A stretch of 64,000 nucleotides of DNA from Paraphysoderma sedebokerense (Eukaryota > Blastocladiomycota > Physodermatomycetes > Physodermatales > Physodermataceae), in NCBI GenBank assembly GCA_025602915.1, contig JAHLJZ010000107.1, forward strand, positions 1-64,000. The letters are read 5' to 3'. A model generated the notes under the pieces. It was not told the DNA's origin. It saw only the letters and a list, made by a program, of their open reading frames with translations, and searched no databases. How positions within the stretch are numbered: the first letter of the stretch is position 1; the number at the start of each line of letters is the position of its first letter. Positions 34,296 through 45,567 of this stretch are shown one piece after another. The position numbers and the translations under genes are program-made.

Positions 34296-36862
34296 CTACT
34301 CCATTTTGACATCACCATCCGCGTCTTTCTTCTTGTCTTTCTCTTTCTCTTTTTCTTTCTCATCCGCCTCTATATTATCAGTTGTAGAAAAATTAGTTCC
34401 ACTCAAAGCCTCATCCAAAAGTGTCCCTTTGACCCCGGCATTCTCTGTCGACGCGGCATCAAACCGCGAATTCTTGTCGTCATCCAATCCCACCGAAGTT
34501 CGGTAACTGGCATCGTAAACTCTTGTTAAATAAGGACCGGAGGTATTATTAGCGTCTAGTACATAATTTGATGTCGTGTGGTAATCCTGCTCTGAGTACT
34601 CGTTTTGTGGGATTGTTAAACGATCGGAAAGGTTGGCTGATATAATGTATACAGCAGGTGGACGTGATAATGAAGGCAAATTAAAGGGGAAGGGTCATTA
34701 GGGATTGTCCGCACAACAGTTATAAGGGGTAATCAACAAACCGCCTATTCGGACATCGGGATCTTCCTTGTCTTCGTCTATTTCATCTAAAACAGGATCT
34801 GGAGGCACCGGTTGCATTTGCACCGAAGGTGCATGCTGAATGTGTCTTAGGTTCTCAATAATCCGAGTCCTCAATCAAAGTCGTCAATCTAATGTTCATT
34901 GTTCCATGAATGGTTTGAAAGGAAAATGACCGGCACGACTTACTTGACTTTTTCTAGATACTCTCGAGTGTTTAAATTATCCATGTTTGTGCTTGGCACG
35001 TCCAACGAATACTCCGGTCCAAAGTATTCATGATATTCGGTAAGCGGTAACCCTGCACATTTGAAATATTTGATTCAAGAGCACAATAAGTGAAAAAACG
35101 AAATCTTGAACTTACGTCTATCTAAATCAACACCACAAGCCACGCTAGTTTCGAAAGCCCATGTCCGCGAGACATTCTTTATTGTGTACCCTCCTCCTCC
35201 CAATAGAAGTAGTGGAATGTTGAATTTTTTCATGAATTCGACACATTGCGCATGACCTTTTCATAAATAGTTTTAGTATTTATGAGTAAGATTGTATCGG
35301 ATATTGGATATAAATCAGTTTGAATCCATCTCAATAAATTTGAAACACACCTTTCATGCTAAGATTGAAACAGCCTAATCTATCTCCAGCCAAACTGTCG
35401 GCACCACACTGTAGCACAATAGCACCTGGCCTATACCAATCCACGACATGTTGCATGATCGGTTCAAATATCGATTTGTATGTCTCGTCTGTAATTCCAT
35501 CTCGTAGCGGGAAATTCAGAGAATAATATTTTCCCTTGCCAACTCCGATATCCTACCGTTGTTCGATTTAACAGGTGTGAAAAATTTGAACTAAAGTTGT
35601 GGTTCGGAAAATAAATTGACAAACCTTCAAGTCGCCTGTACCTGGGAAGTATTCTCCATATTTATGAAATGAGACTGTCATAACTCTGTCAGTTGTATAA
35701 AATGCTTCTTCAACCCCATCACCATGATGAATATCGATATCAATATATAATACACGCTGATGCACTCTGTATTCAACGTTAGGATCACAGTCAGCCTAGA
35801 GATGAGGGAACAACTGTGGAGAGTTGACAGCGATGTAGAAGTAAACTAAAACAAAACGAACCTGAGCAACTCTAGTATTCCTAACACGATGTCATTTACA
35901 TAGCAGAAACCTGAAGCTTCAGACTTTTTTGCATGATGAAGTCCACCGCTCCAGTTAACTGCTATATCGCAGGCACCTCGGTTTAATCGGGCCGCTCCCT
36001 CTATTTACAGTAGTATCGGAAACAAAAAATTAGGCAACGAAGAAAGGCAATCAGGCAAAGCAAACAGTTGAGAAGTGATACTGCACCCATTGATCCACCG
36101 GATGATATCGAACAGTACTCAAACAATCCATCGAAGACAGGGCAATCTTCACCAACATTGACTAACAATCAAAGAGATTAGTGATTTCGAGTCATAATAC
36201 TGATGTGCATAGCCCAACAACTCGAGAGTTCTGTTTACAAGTAACATATCACACAATGAAAAGAGCAGCAGGATAGTTCTGTAGAGAAATAAACAGAAGA
36301 AGTAGGACTGATGCATTGAACTTACATTTGGCCTGCTGTCTGGCAAAGTTGTCCATGTTATCAGGAGTCACTCGTCGTAGAAAGTTGACGTATTCGTCGG
36401 TATGAAATTGTGACATTTCCATAGGTGAGGCCGGTTTTGGTCGCTGACATTATGCAGTAACAATTCCAATTTACCAGATAGGAAGATTGAAACAAATCAA
36501 TAAGAATAAAAATGAGCATTATAGAATAATCAAACAAATACGAGGGCAGGCCGGTTAGCGAGATCAACTAAGGTAGAAGTTTATGTTTCTCCTCATAAAT
36601 CGCGAATCCCAGGGTTGATCGAGTAGTCATTACATACGTAGATGTCCATATGTTTATAGAGGCCATAATTCATGACCAGAGAGTGTGCCATCCGTATTCT
36701 GTGTGGTTTCATGGGATGGCCCGCGCCGTAATGGTAGTGGCCGACATCGGCTGTTTATAACATACATCGGAAGGATCAGAGCAAAGCAAACAAACACAGG
36801 ATCAGAATACAGAACATACGATCGTAAAAGTAAGCGACGTTCCTCTTGGTTGAGTTTGTCAT
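34296..36862 (-). CDS. RPD3: Class I histone deacetylase (Rpd3/HDAC1-2 type)
   Basis: A zinc-dependent nuclear lysine deacetylase, catalytic core of Sin3-type corepressor complexes. About nine exons. The first, from ATG 36862, reads [14 protein letters not shown] and continues [20 protein letters not shown] after an intron. Further on are [20 protein letters not shown], the metal/active-site segment [53 protein letters not shown] and [20 protein letters not shown]. These are class I hallmarks, including the HH dyad and the DxH zinc ligands. The C-terminal exon is a charged tail with [16 protein letters not shown], common in Rpd3 orthologues. It shares a 287-bp divergent promoter with the LisH-WD40 gene. 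Rpd3 is preferred over Hos2 from the tail and motif spelling, but this is not certain. Confidence 0.92.
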
Positions 36863-37149
36863 TATCTGTGGATGTACTTTATCGAGATTTTTGGAATTCG
36901 AGCATTTTTGCGACTTTTGGACAGAGGGAACGACAGAGGGAATGCACGTGACTTTGTATTTATTAATATTAGCCCGTATGTATTGAATCTTATATCATTA
37001 TAATGAATAAAGATAGCCATATCTATTGGCATTTCAATAATACAATGTAGTAAATAAAAAATGCAGTGGACAATCAGTAGAGTTCTCGTTTTCTTGCGAC
37101 GCTGCGTTCCCTCTTCCTCCGACAGTCCATATTGAAAGAACACATTCCG
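36863..37149. promoter_or_regulatory. Divergent promoter region between HDAC and LisH-WD40 genes
   Basis: 287 bases separate two head-to-head start codons, so both promoters must lie here unless they overlap coding sequence. A CACGTG palindrome sits at about 36945-36950. TATA-like AT-rich sequence fills 36955-37030. Confidence 0.5.
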
Positions 37150-39155
37150 ATGATGCTCTCTTTGGATAAAAATAAAATGACATCGACAGCAGACACCGCA
37201 GCAGATGGAACAGAACCTCCCAGATACTCCAACAAACTCCTCCATCCTCAGTCCATCCAGTCCCTCGCACACTCTCTTGTTCTCGACTTTCTTCGTCGAA
37301 ATCAGTACACTTCCGCCCTGGAAGCATTCAAAAAGGACGTCCAGTCTTCCGAGAACTCTTTTTATATTGAAGCCCAACACCATTTAGACGATAGCAGCGA
37401 AGGGCTTGGTACACCTCCACAAGGCCTGAGTGACGTCGAAAGTACACACCTTGCAGTCAGAAAACCCAAACGGAAGTACGAACCAGTTCCATCGTTAACT
37501 CAGATACTTGACGAATGGCAGTCCGCAAGAGTGATTGAGCAGTTGAAAGATCTCTCATTATCCTCCAATGACGATGACTCTGCGAATGATGAGTATGTCT
37601 ACTTTCCTGTATTCATTATGGATCTACGTGATCTCCATTTGCCTTCGTGGTCTTCTATTTCCAACGGATCTTATCTAGTAATGACATTTCTAACGTTAAA
37701 CATCTGTGCAGCTCGATCGTCTCTCTCAATCGGCCTCTATCTCAACCCCAATCCTACCCATCCAAGCTCATTAAATCGTTTTCCTCGTTCATGCTTCATC
37801 GTCTCAACATTCTCTTGGCAAAAATCCACTACCTCCCTTCTTCTCCATCTGACCCCTTACTAATTACTACCAGCGCCGACAAATCCCTCTTATTGACCTC
37901 ATACCATTCATCAACTCCCGTGCGCCGCTACTCAAATCTTCATTCCGCCCCGATTTTGTCCATAGACTTTCATCCGATCCGTAAGAATGTGGTCCTAACC
38001 GCCTCTATGGACGGCTCTGTTTGCTTGGTGAATTTGGAAAGGGACGAGTTTGAAACTGAATGTGCGATCAGAAAATATAAGGATCACAAGAAATATGTTA
38101 CTGCTGCGGTCTTTTCGACCGAGGGGGATTCTTTTGTCAGTGTAGGTAGCGACCGCGTTGTCAATGTCTATGTGCACTCCTCGCCTTCGGCTCCTTCTGA
38201 GACGGAATCTACAAATTCTAATCTGACCAGTTCAGGATCAAATGCACCGATATACACTCTGGCATATACAACCCATTTACCAGGCCCGGTCACAGCTGCA
38301 ACCTATCTCACCAACAATACTATTCTAGTAGCGTGCCAAAATTCATATGACATCTACTTTCTTCACATCCCTCCTACTCCGTCCGATACTGCCGCCTCTC
38401 ATCCCCCGTCCTCGTCTTTCATATTAACGACTCAAAATCTGAATGAAAATAATCTGCCCTATGTTAGTTTTACACCCCTCTCATTTTCCCTCCATCCCGC
38501 CAAAAAATGGTTGCTCTTGTCAACCGATAGTCCAAGCGGAAGGACTATTCTTTACAAGCTCTTGTTTTCTAATCTCGAATTCAAACTGAAGTCTCCCTTT
38601 CAAACTTCAACCAATGAAGAAACCGTAAATATCAAAACTGCAACCAAATTAGCCGTGATTAGAAATTTTTACGGAAAGCCTGTCGACCAATATGGAAAAA
38701 CCATCGCACTGTGGTCTCCTACCTCTTCCTCACCTCAGTCTCGATCACCATTACCACCGTTTTACATTTCTTCTACATCATCGCCCAATGTACCTGTCAT
38801 CTCAGTCTACCCACCATCCCCTTCAGGTACTTTAGACTCCTCCCAACCTTCAATTCCGTCACATGAATCATTAACGATGTATACCCCGCTTTCGTCAAAT
38901 GAGACTTCGGAATCGAGTTATTACAAGTACACCACAAACGAGTTTGTTCTGGATGAACTCAATTTCAAAGGTATTGTAAAATCGATGGAATCGGGAGTAA
39001 TAAAATGGAAAGATTCCGAATCAGAACAGCTAAAGGAGAAACCGGTGGTGGTAGGTGTTGTATGGGGTTACGATGAGACTGTAGAATCCGGTATACGTAG
39101 TGGTCTGGGAATGGGAAGAGGAGAAAGTAAAGTTTTGGTTTTTGGATTGGATTGA
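37150..39155 (+). CDS. LisH domain and WD40-repeat protein
   Basis: Two exons, 37150-37590 and 37712-39155, for about 627 residues; ATG 37150 is the first in the frame. Residues about 35-60 form a LisH dimerisation motif (SLVLDFLRRNQYTSALEAFK), and EPVPSLTQILDEWQSARVIE follows as a conserved helix. The second exon carries WD40-like blades: DPLLITTSADKSLLLTSYHS, APILSIDFHPIRKNVVLTAS plus MDGSVCLVNL, and KYVTAAVFSTEGDSFVSVGS. Later blades are divergent and separated by serine/proline-rich loops. The LisH-WD40 pairing is used in scaffold and regulatory subunits, but I cannot assign it to Lis1, Smu1 or TBL1, whose sequences differ. No enzymatic motif is visible. Confidence 0.75.
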
Positions 39156-39548
39156 ATTCGATATGGTTGCTCCCTTGCTCGCTCTCTGTTTAAATGAAGA
39201 TTCTCTCTTAGCAAAGAATCTAACAAGACGGAAGGAAGAGTTCAAAGGAGGCTGAACTATGCTATCATTGTATTCTCTATCATGATGTATTAAGCTCATA
39301 CTGTATGAATACGAACTCGGAAACCCACTTTACGCCATATTATCGTCGCAAGACTTGCCACTCAATATGCCTTTAATATTAAAGTTTTTGTCTACTTAAA
39401 ATTTCCCTACTCTGAACATTGTCTTGCTACCATAAAGCGGCAAGAGAACCGGATAATTCAGTTACCAATTAATTTATTAACACAAAACAGAAATTCAATA
39501 TAAAAAGATAGAATATAACTATCACATATTCTTTCTCAACCCCAATAT
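39156..39548. other. Intergenic gap between convergent genes
   Basis: 393 bases between the 3' ends of the LisH-WD40 and Kre33 genes. A TTTATT at 39473-39478 (AATAAA on the minus strand) lies 71 bases past the Kre33 stop. Nothing else was seen. Confidence 0.5.
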
Positions 39549-42500
39549 TTACTTTCCACTCTTCTTTCCCTTCTTCTTCTTCATCCCGATCCAGCTCCCA
39601 CTTTGTATCCTTTTTGCTTCTTTTTCCGCCAACTCGCTCGCTACACCATCCTTTAATTTTCGTTTCTTTGTAGACTCTGTATTCTTGATACTCACAACCG
39701 CCGAACCAGAACCGGTAACGTTGGATTTGGAGAGAACTGTTTCCCAAGATTCATTATCGTTTGAAATCGCGAACCTATGTAGGAAAATAACGGTAAGCAA
39801 AACGCGCGATGGCAGGGTTAAAATTACTATATGAAATAAAACTTACTGTGAGACGTCAATACTGTTGATTAATTCTCGTTGTTTTTCTCTCATTTGTTTC
39901 ATGACTTCACCACCTGCTTCATCTAAATCGTCATCCAAGTTCTGAGCTAAGGGATCCCATTGCTCTGTATCTTTAATATCACGTTTCAAAACATCTTTAT
40001 CTTTACCGTTGGATACATTCGGTTCCGCATCTTCCATGTCTTCGTCTGATGATTCGGACATAGAGTTAGATGAAGATGAAGGTATTTGGGGTGGTTGTTG
40101 TTGATTTGAATTTAAGGTTTCGGCGATGGAAGAGGTTTGTAATTTCGTGAGGAAGGTTGAGACTTTGCGCATGATTTTCATGAAGAGCGCCATCAATTGA
40201 GATGACGGAAGATTGAGTTCTTTCTGGTAACATCGAAAATTAACAGAAAAATAAATGTATTAGTCGCATTGGCCGGATATCAAAATCCTTCAGTACGAGA
40301 GTAGATACAAACCTCCATTTGATTAATTCCTTTCTTTTGTAGACCCATTCCTAACAATAAACTGCTCTGGACAGCACTCAGATGTACACTTTCAGGCTTC
40401 TCTCCGTTTGATTTCGACGGACTCACAAATTTACCGCTAAAGTACAACTGAGATATCGTAGGAACCATATCAATGATGACGTGATAGTCCAGAACATGGT
40501 TGGCGTATGATTCAAGTCGTTTTAGATCGTAGGAACTGAAGTACTGGGGAATAGCAGATGCCGTGAGCGCTAATGAAGAGATTGTCGGAAGTGTCAGTTA
40601 AACTGAAAAGTGTTAAAGACAGGCAGATCAAAATACGCACGTGAATGATTATTTGACTTATCAGTTCCCATAGACGCTGCTTGCATAACAGATAACGCTA
40701 AAACGGCAGGAAACTTGCTAAAGTCGTAACCAAGGAGAGATATAATACGTCGATGGAAATCTGTTCAAGAAAAGACGACACAAATATGAATATCGTCTAA
40801 ACCACTAGTTGCTTGAGACGAAGCCGTACCTCTTGCAAATTCATCCAGCCATTCTCTTTGCACATGGATACCCCCCACACCGACGCCATCACGCTTCAAA
40901 CTCTTCAACATTACACAAGTGTGTTCTCCAGTCAATTCATTCATTGTTTGTCTTAGATATAACGGAACATAACCAAGTTTTTTCCAAAATTTGTGTAACT
41001 GCGGTGTCAATCCATATGAAACTCCCAGCCAATGTAATTTCTCCGAAGGACGCTCGCCAAGTTTAGACAAGAGCGGAGGCATGGAAAGTGGATCACGAAT
41101 TTTGGGAAGGTCGGATTTCAACGAAGCATTCTAAAACATTCAAAGGAAGAAGTACGTTAATATTGTAATAAGACCCCATCTTAGACCAAATTAGAAAGTA
41201 GCGATAAGTAGATTTAAAATACGAACCCTCAACTCTACATCTCCGATCCGCTTGATACTGTTCCCACCATTTACTGGAACATCATCTTCGCTAATTCCTT
41301 CCAATTTCCCAGAATAATATTCTTCTAACATTTTCAGTGCTCGAGAGCCGTATCCCATGTTAGTGTAATCAGGATGAGTGGCGATACGGACAACACGAGC
41401 ACCAGAAAGGGTACCGAAATCTTCATCTTGGTACTACACAATTGAAAATCAGAATCGCAATCATAGCGTTTGGTTGAGAGCGGTAGAAAAAAGATAAAAT
41501 AGAGTTTGAACGTTACCTGTTGCGACATGCACCAAGGGATTAAGTCACCATCGGCGCGGTATCCTTTCCTTAAAGAATTGATGATAGTTTGTTGCGAGAT
41601 TTCGCCTTCAAGACATACCTACAGATGAATCGGGTGAGTTGTTGACTAGCATTGAGTGATGAATAGAAGAAGAGACTTACTTGCAAAACGACCAAGGGAT
41701 CTGGCAATGTATTATCATTCTCATCAACGGGAGGTAATAGCACAAACAGGTGGTGGGCAGGAGCATCGCTTAAAAGTTGCAAATCATTTGGGGTATTCTT
41801 GTAATGGCTAGACACATATAAAGCCATCATTCGTTGTAAGAAGGCTTCGGAAACAGGGTGATAACTAAACAATGTATCCCTATTCACGTAGTAAAGCTGG
41901 CATTGAGAAGGATGAGGGCATCCAGTGATATTCTTAGAGACGACAGCGGCATCGAGACAGAGAAGTTTATTGAGCCATAATTCAATAGGATCGTTGGGTG
42001 AATAACGAATAGGTTCCTCGAGTTTTACTTCACGCAGCACTCGAGCTCCTCCGGTGGCGCCAGACGCAGAGTCAAGCATTGAGGAGGGCTTTTTCTTGGA
42101 GTCTCGGGAAGCGATAATTTCAGTGGGTTCCTGGCGCGTTGATTTATTCGAAAGATGACCTTGTGATTGTTCTCGGAGTTGTTGGATAAGTTTTAAGGAA
42201 AGAGATCGACCGGTTCCTTCGTAACCGTTAATTGTTGATGCCATGAAAACAAGGTAGGGCCCAAGTAAGGCTTTCACATAAGGAAGTGGAATGGCTGCGG
42301 CTTCGTCAATGACAACTAATTCAGCCTGCCCTAATACATGCGAATCTTGTGGTTGAATATACTAAAAAGAAATGGGAGTCAGTTTTGGGATAAGGTACGT
42401 AGAGAAGAAAATTTTCGGTACCTGAATGGTTTGGCGATGATTCCTGAAAATGTTCACTCTGACAATCGCCTTATTAAAGTCCGGATTGGTGCTTTGAACG

Positions 42501-43670
42501 ATATCGTAGTCAAGGTGCTCTTCATACCCCAACGCATCAAAACCCTTGAATATAAATTCAAACAAAGTTTTTAAATTCTCCGGCGACGGACTAGTCACGA
42601 AAATGTTTGAATATCCGTAAGCAACTGCAGATGCCATGGCAATACCTAACGCAGCTGATTTTCCTCTACCACGAGCAGCAGTTAAAGCGACTGTTGAACG
42701 TAATGTTTTTTCGGAGATCGCTTCAATGAATGTCAATAGAGCCTTGGCTTGATCCAAAGTTCTTGCACAATTCACTAACGTTCCCACTGGTTGCGTATCT
42801 TTCAATGATTCCTTCAACTCTTTAAGTTCTTTTTGAGTTTCTGTCACCGCTTCGTCCCCAGCTTTTGCCGGCGGTAGAGGCTTAACATTCTTTCCTAACG
42901 AAATCGGCAATACGTTCAACTCGTCATCCACGACTAAACAATTTTGACATCCACCAAGAGAAAGAATAAATCTTTCGTTGAATCTTGCCACGACATCTGA
43001 ATGAGCTTCTGTTCTATACCGGCTGTGAACGTCCATCGTCATGGTATACAATTGTTTCAAACTATTCATCGTTCTCAATAATAGCACTACGATACCGCCA
43101 CCTTCAACCGTCTCGATAGTTCTGGCTAGAATATTCGGTGTGATAGCTTCGAAATCTTGTAAAACACACATTCCATATGTATTACCCAGAATTTTATGCG
43201 TTTCTTTATAATAAGTGTAGCGAATATCAGTAGAAGATATAAATAATTCGAATGGATCATCTTTATCGGCATCTCGAATTCCTCGCTCAATTTGTTTCTT
43301 GATCAACTTGATTCTCTTCTTACGATGAGAAGAAAATCCAAGTTCTTTCTTGTAGCACCATAATACGGAGGGTCGTTGAGCTACACGAGCTTTCGAGAGG
43401 AAGAGATGAAGATTTACGACCTGAATTAGAGGTGGTCATAGAGCAAATTAGTAAAAAAGAATCAAATAAGTACATTCACGACATAAAAGATATTATAATA
43501 TCATCTAAAGACCACCCAAATGGCAGGGAATTGGTGCATAAAAGTCTAATGAATACCTGATCTTTGCCTCTGTCACCGACGATGACAAAGAAAGTCCGAT
43601 GACCAGACTGAACTCCATTCTGAAGTAATGTTCTGATACGAGAATCGACCTTTTTGCGCTCGGTTGCCAT
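39549..43670 (-). CDS. KRE33: RNA cytidine acetyltransferase Kre33/NAT10
   Basis: A nucleolar enzyme that makes N4-acetylcytidine in 18S rRNA and, with Tan1, in tRNA, using acetyl-CoA and ATP. The start is ATG 43670 (MATERKKVDSRIRTLLQNG). In order: HRTFFVIVGDRGKDQV, FELFISSTDIRYTYYKETHK, GMCVLQDFEAITPNILARTI, FNERFILSLGGCQNCLVVDD, the Walker A-like AARGRGKSAALG (near 42665), FVTSPSPENLKTLFEFIFKG, AELVVIDEAAAIPLP, MASTINGYEGTGRSLSLKL, then the GNAT domain (RIATHPDYTNMGYGSRALKM on the minus strand near 41340-41400), a helical tail and a lysine-rich C-terminus ending KKKKGKKSGK. Around ten exons. All key motifs are present and the size, about 1,030 residues, is normal. Confidence 0.95.
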
Positions 43671-43944
43671 TGTATCAGAATTCTTGGTACTGCAAACCTA
43701 ATAGACCGGCAAAGTGTTCTGGAAAGCTTTGTTTGGGCCTGACACGTGTTCGTTCCTTCCTAGTGATGGAGGATGCACTCTGAGCGAATTTCGCAGTTTA
43801 TTTTCCATTGGGCGATTTAAATATATTTATTTAATTACAATTCTGAAGTTCGGTAGTTAAACTAGTCAATATAATAGCTATCTATACTACATAATGTTAA
43901 TGAAAAAAAAGCGAGCCCTGCACGGCCAGCTTCTTATGAAAACT

Positions 43945-45162
43945 TCAATTCTTGAATAGACTGGTTAAAAAGGATTCGGAACATCGAATGGATTGTTGAT
44001 AATTGTGTTCAAAGCCCGAAGAGGCACCATAATAGGGATCAGCGATGATGAGCTCACCTAAAAAATTACATTGTCGGTTAGAAATGTAGCCTTTATGCTC
44101 ACAATTCCCCGCATCCCATATAATGGGTCCGCTGTAACGGATGATTGAAATAGGACAATATATACCCATTGGGTCGTATTCTCCAAATAATTTTAACACA
44201 GCTTTTGAATTTTTCGGTCGAATAGACTTCAAATCTGCGAGATTGTTCTTGTCCATGCACAATATGTAGTCATAATACGTAAAGTCTCCGGAGGTTACCT
44301 AAAGGTTGAATTAAACGGCACAATTAGCATCAACTTTCGGGTATATCTTGCTTCAATATCTCATCAAATTGATCCTTCACCACTTCTTCTGATGGTTCAA
44401 CCCATGTTCGCCACGGAGATTCGCCAAGAACAACCATGGCAGATTAAGAATAAAATACCAACCTGTCGAGCAGAATGACTGATTTCAACACCATGCTTCC
44501 TACAGGTATCAGCACTTCTAGAATCTGGTGGATTTCCGATATGGTAAGCTGATGTTCCTGCACTATCGACTTCAAACCTGGATTCCAACCCTTGCTTTTT
44601 CACCTGTTCCATTCATTCGTTACGAGGTTTTAAATCGATCCGATTATAAGTTACAGAGCGAAACATTAAGTTAGATGTAATAGAATACAACAAAGCATTT
44701 AAGAAAAACGAGACATTGGTATTAGTCATAGATGGAAATACTGAACGGAAGGAAGGTGAAGGAACGTTGAACGTACGATGTGTTTAAAAACAGCTTCGCA
44801 CATTGGACTTCTACAAATATTTCCTAAACACACAAATAATACTTTAATCTGTACCAACGTTTGCAAAATGAAACCGATTAATTACAAATTCCAACATGTA
44901 ATATCCACAGGGAGCAGAGGCATTAGCAATTATAGGAAAGCCAACAAAGTTGGATTGGATTGTTTTTGTTTGAACAATCATTAATAATGAGTATGCATGA
45001 TCAGCACCATTCAGAAAGACGGAATTATCGGAATGGCAATGAATGAAAGAATGCGATAAACAAAAGACAGATTTAAAAAAGATACGAACGATTCAGTCAG
45101 CATTGAGCGAAAAGAACTGCAGCAGTAATACCAAAAAAAAGCCATACCTTATCATCGGCCAT
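43945..45162 (-). CDS. LTP1: Low-molecular-weight protein tyrosine phosphatase
   Basis: A cytosolic phosphotyrosine and acid phosphatase. Exon 1 is only MADDK (ATG 45162). After an intron of about 300 nt, exon 2 encodes the P-loop CLGNICRSP (CX5R-S/T, near 44827) within IKVLFVCLGNICRSPMCEAV, exon 3 reads FEVDSAGTSAYHIGNPPDSR, and the last exon reads YDYILCMDKNNLADLKSIRP and ADPYYG, where Asp is the general acid, ending at 43945. Nucleophilic Cys, Arg and Asp are all present. One oddity is that the last exon contains a segment (IIRYSGPIIWDAGNCEHKG) between GEYDPMG and ADPYYG, longer than in most members. It may be a retained intron, because the 80-nt region starts and ends with possible splice sites. 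Confidence 0.9.
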
Positions 45163-45567
45163 TTTAATTGAGTGCTAATTACTTCTAGCTGTATATGATA
45201 AAAAACGGTTACTGTTGGACAGAAAGAATAAGTGGGCAAATTGATTTCGGTAAATTTTTTTAATGAGTTCGTTGTTTATCTCGGAATTGACTTGTTCGGT
45301 GCAATTCTTTTACGCGCTCAACTCCAAGAATAAACTTGGTTGCAGGAAACATCCAAAAGTGGTAGTAACGTTATTTAAATCTCATTTTTGATTGAGAAAA
45401 ATTCAGACTGCGTTTTAAAAGCGAGAAGTGGAGTTCCAGGGAGACTGCGATATCGACAGTCAAATAATTCTATCTGTATTTCAATTTCATCATATAATAT
45501 CTTGTAGTTAAATCTCTAGATTCTAATTCTTCTATAATATTCTATATCTTCCTCATCACTACACAAT
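45163..45567. other. Intergenic gap
   Basis: 405 bases between the phosphatase start and the protease stop, both on the minus strand. AT-rich. No coding frame was recognised. Confidence 0.45.
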
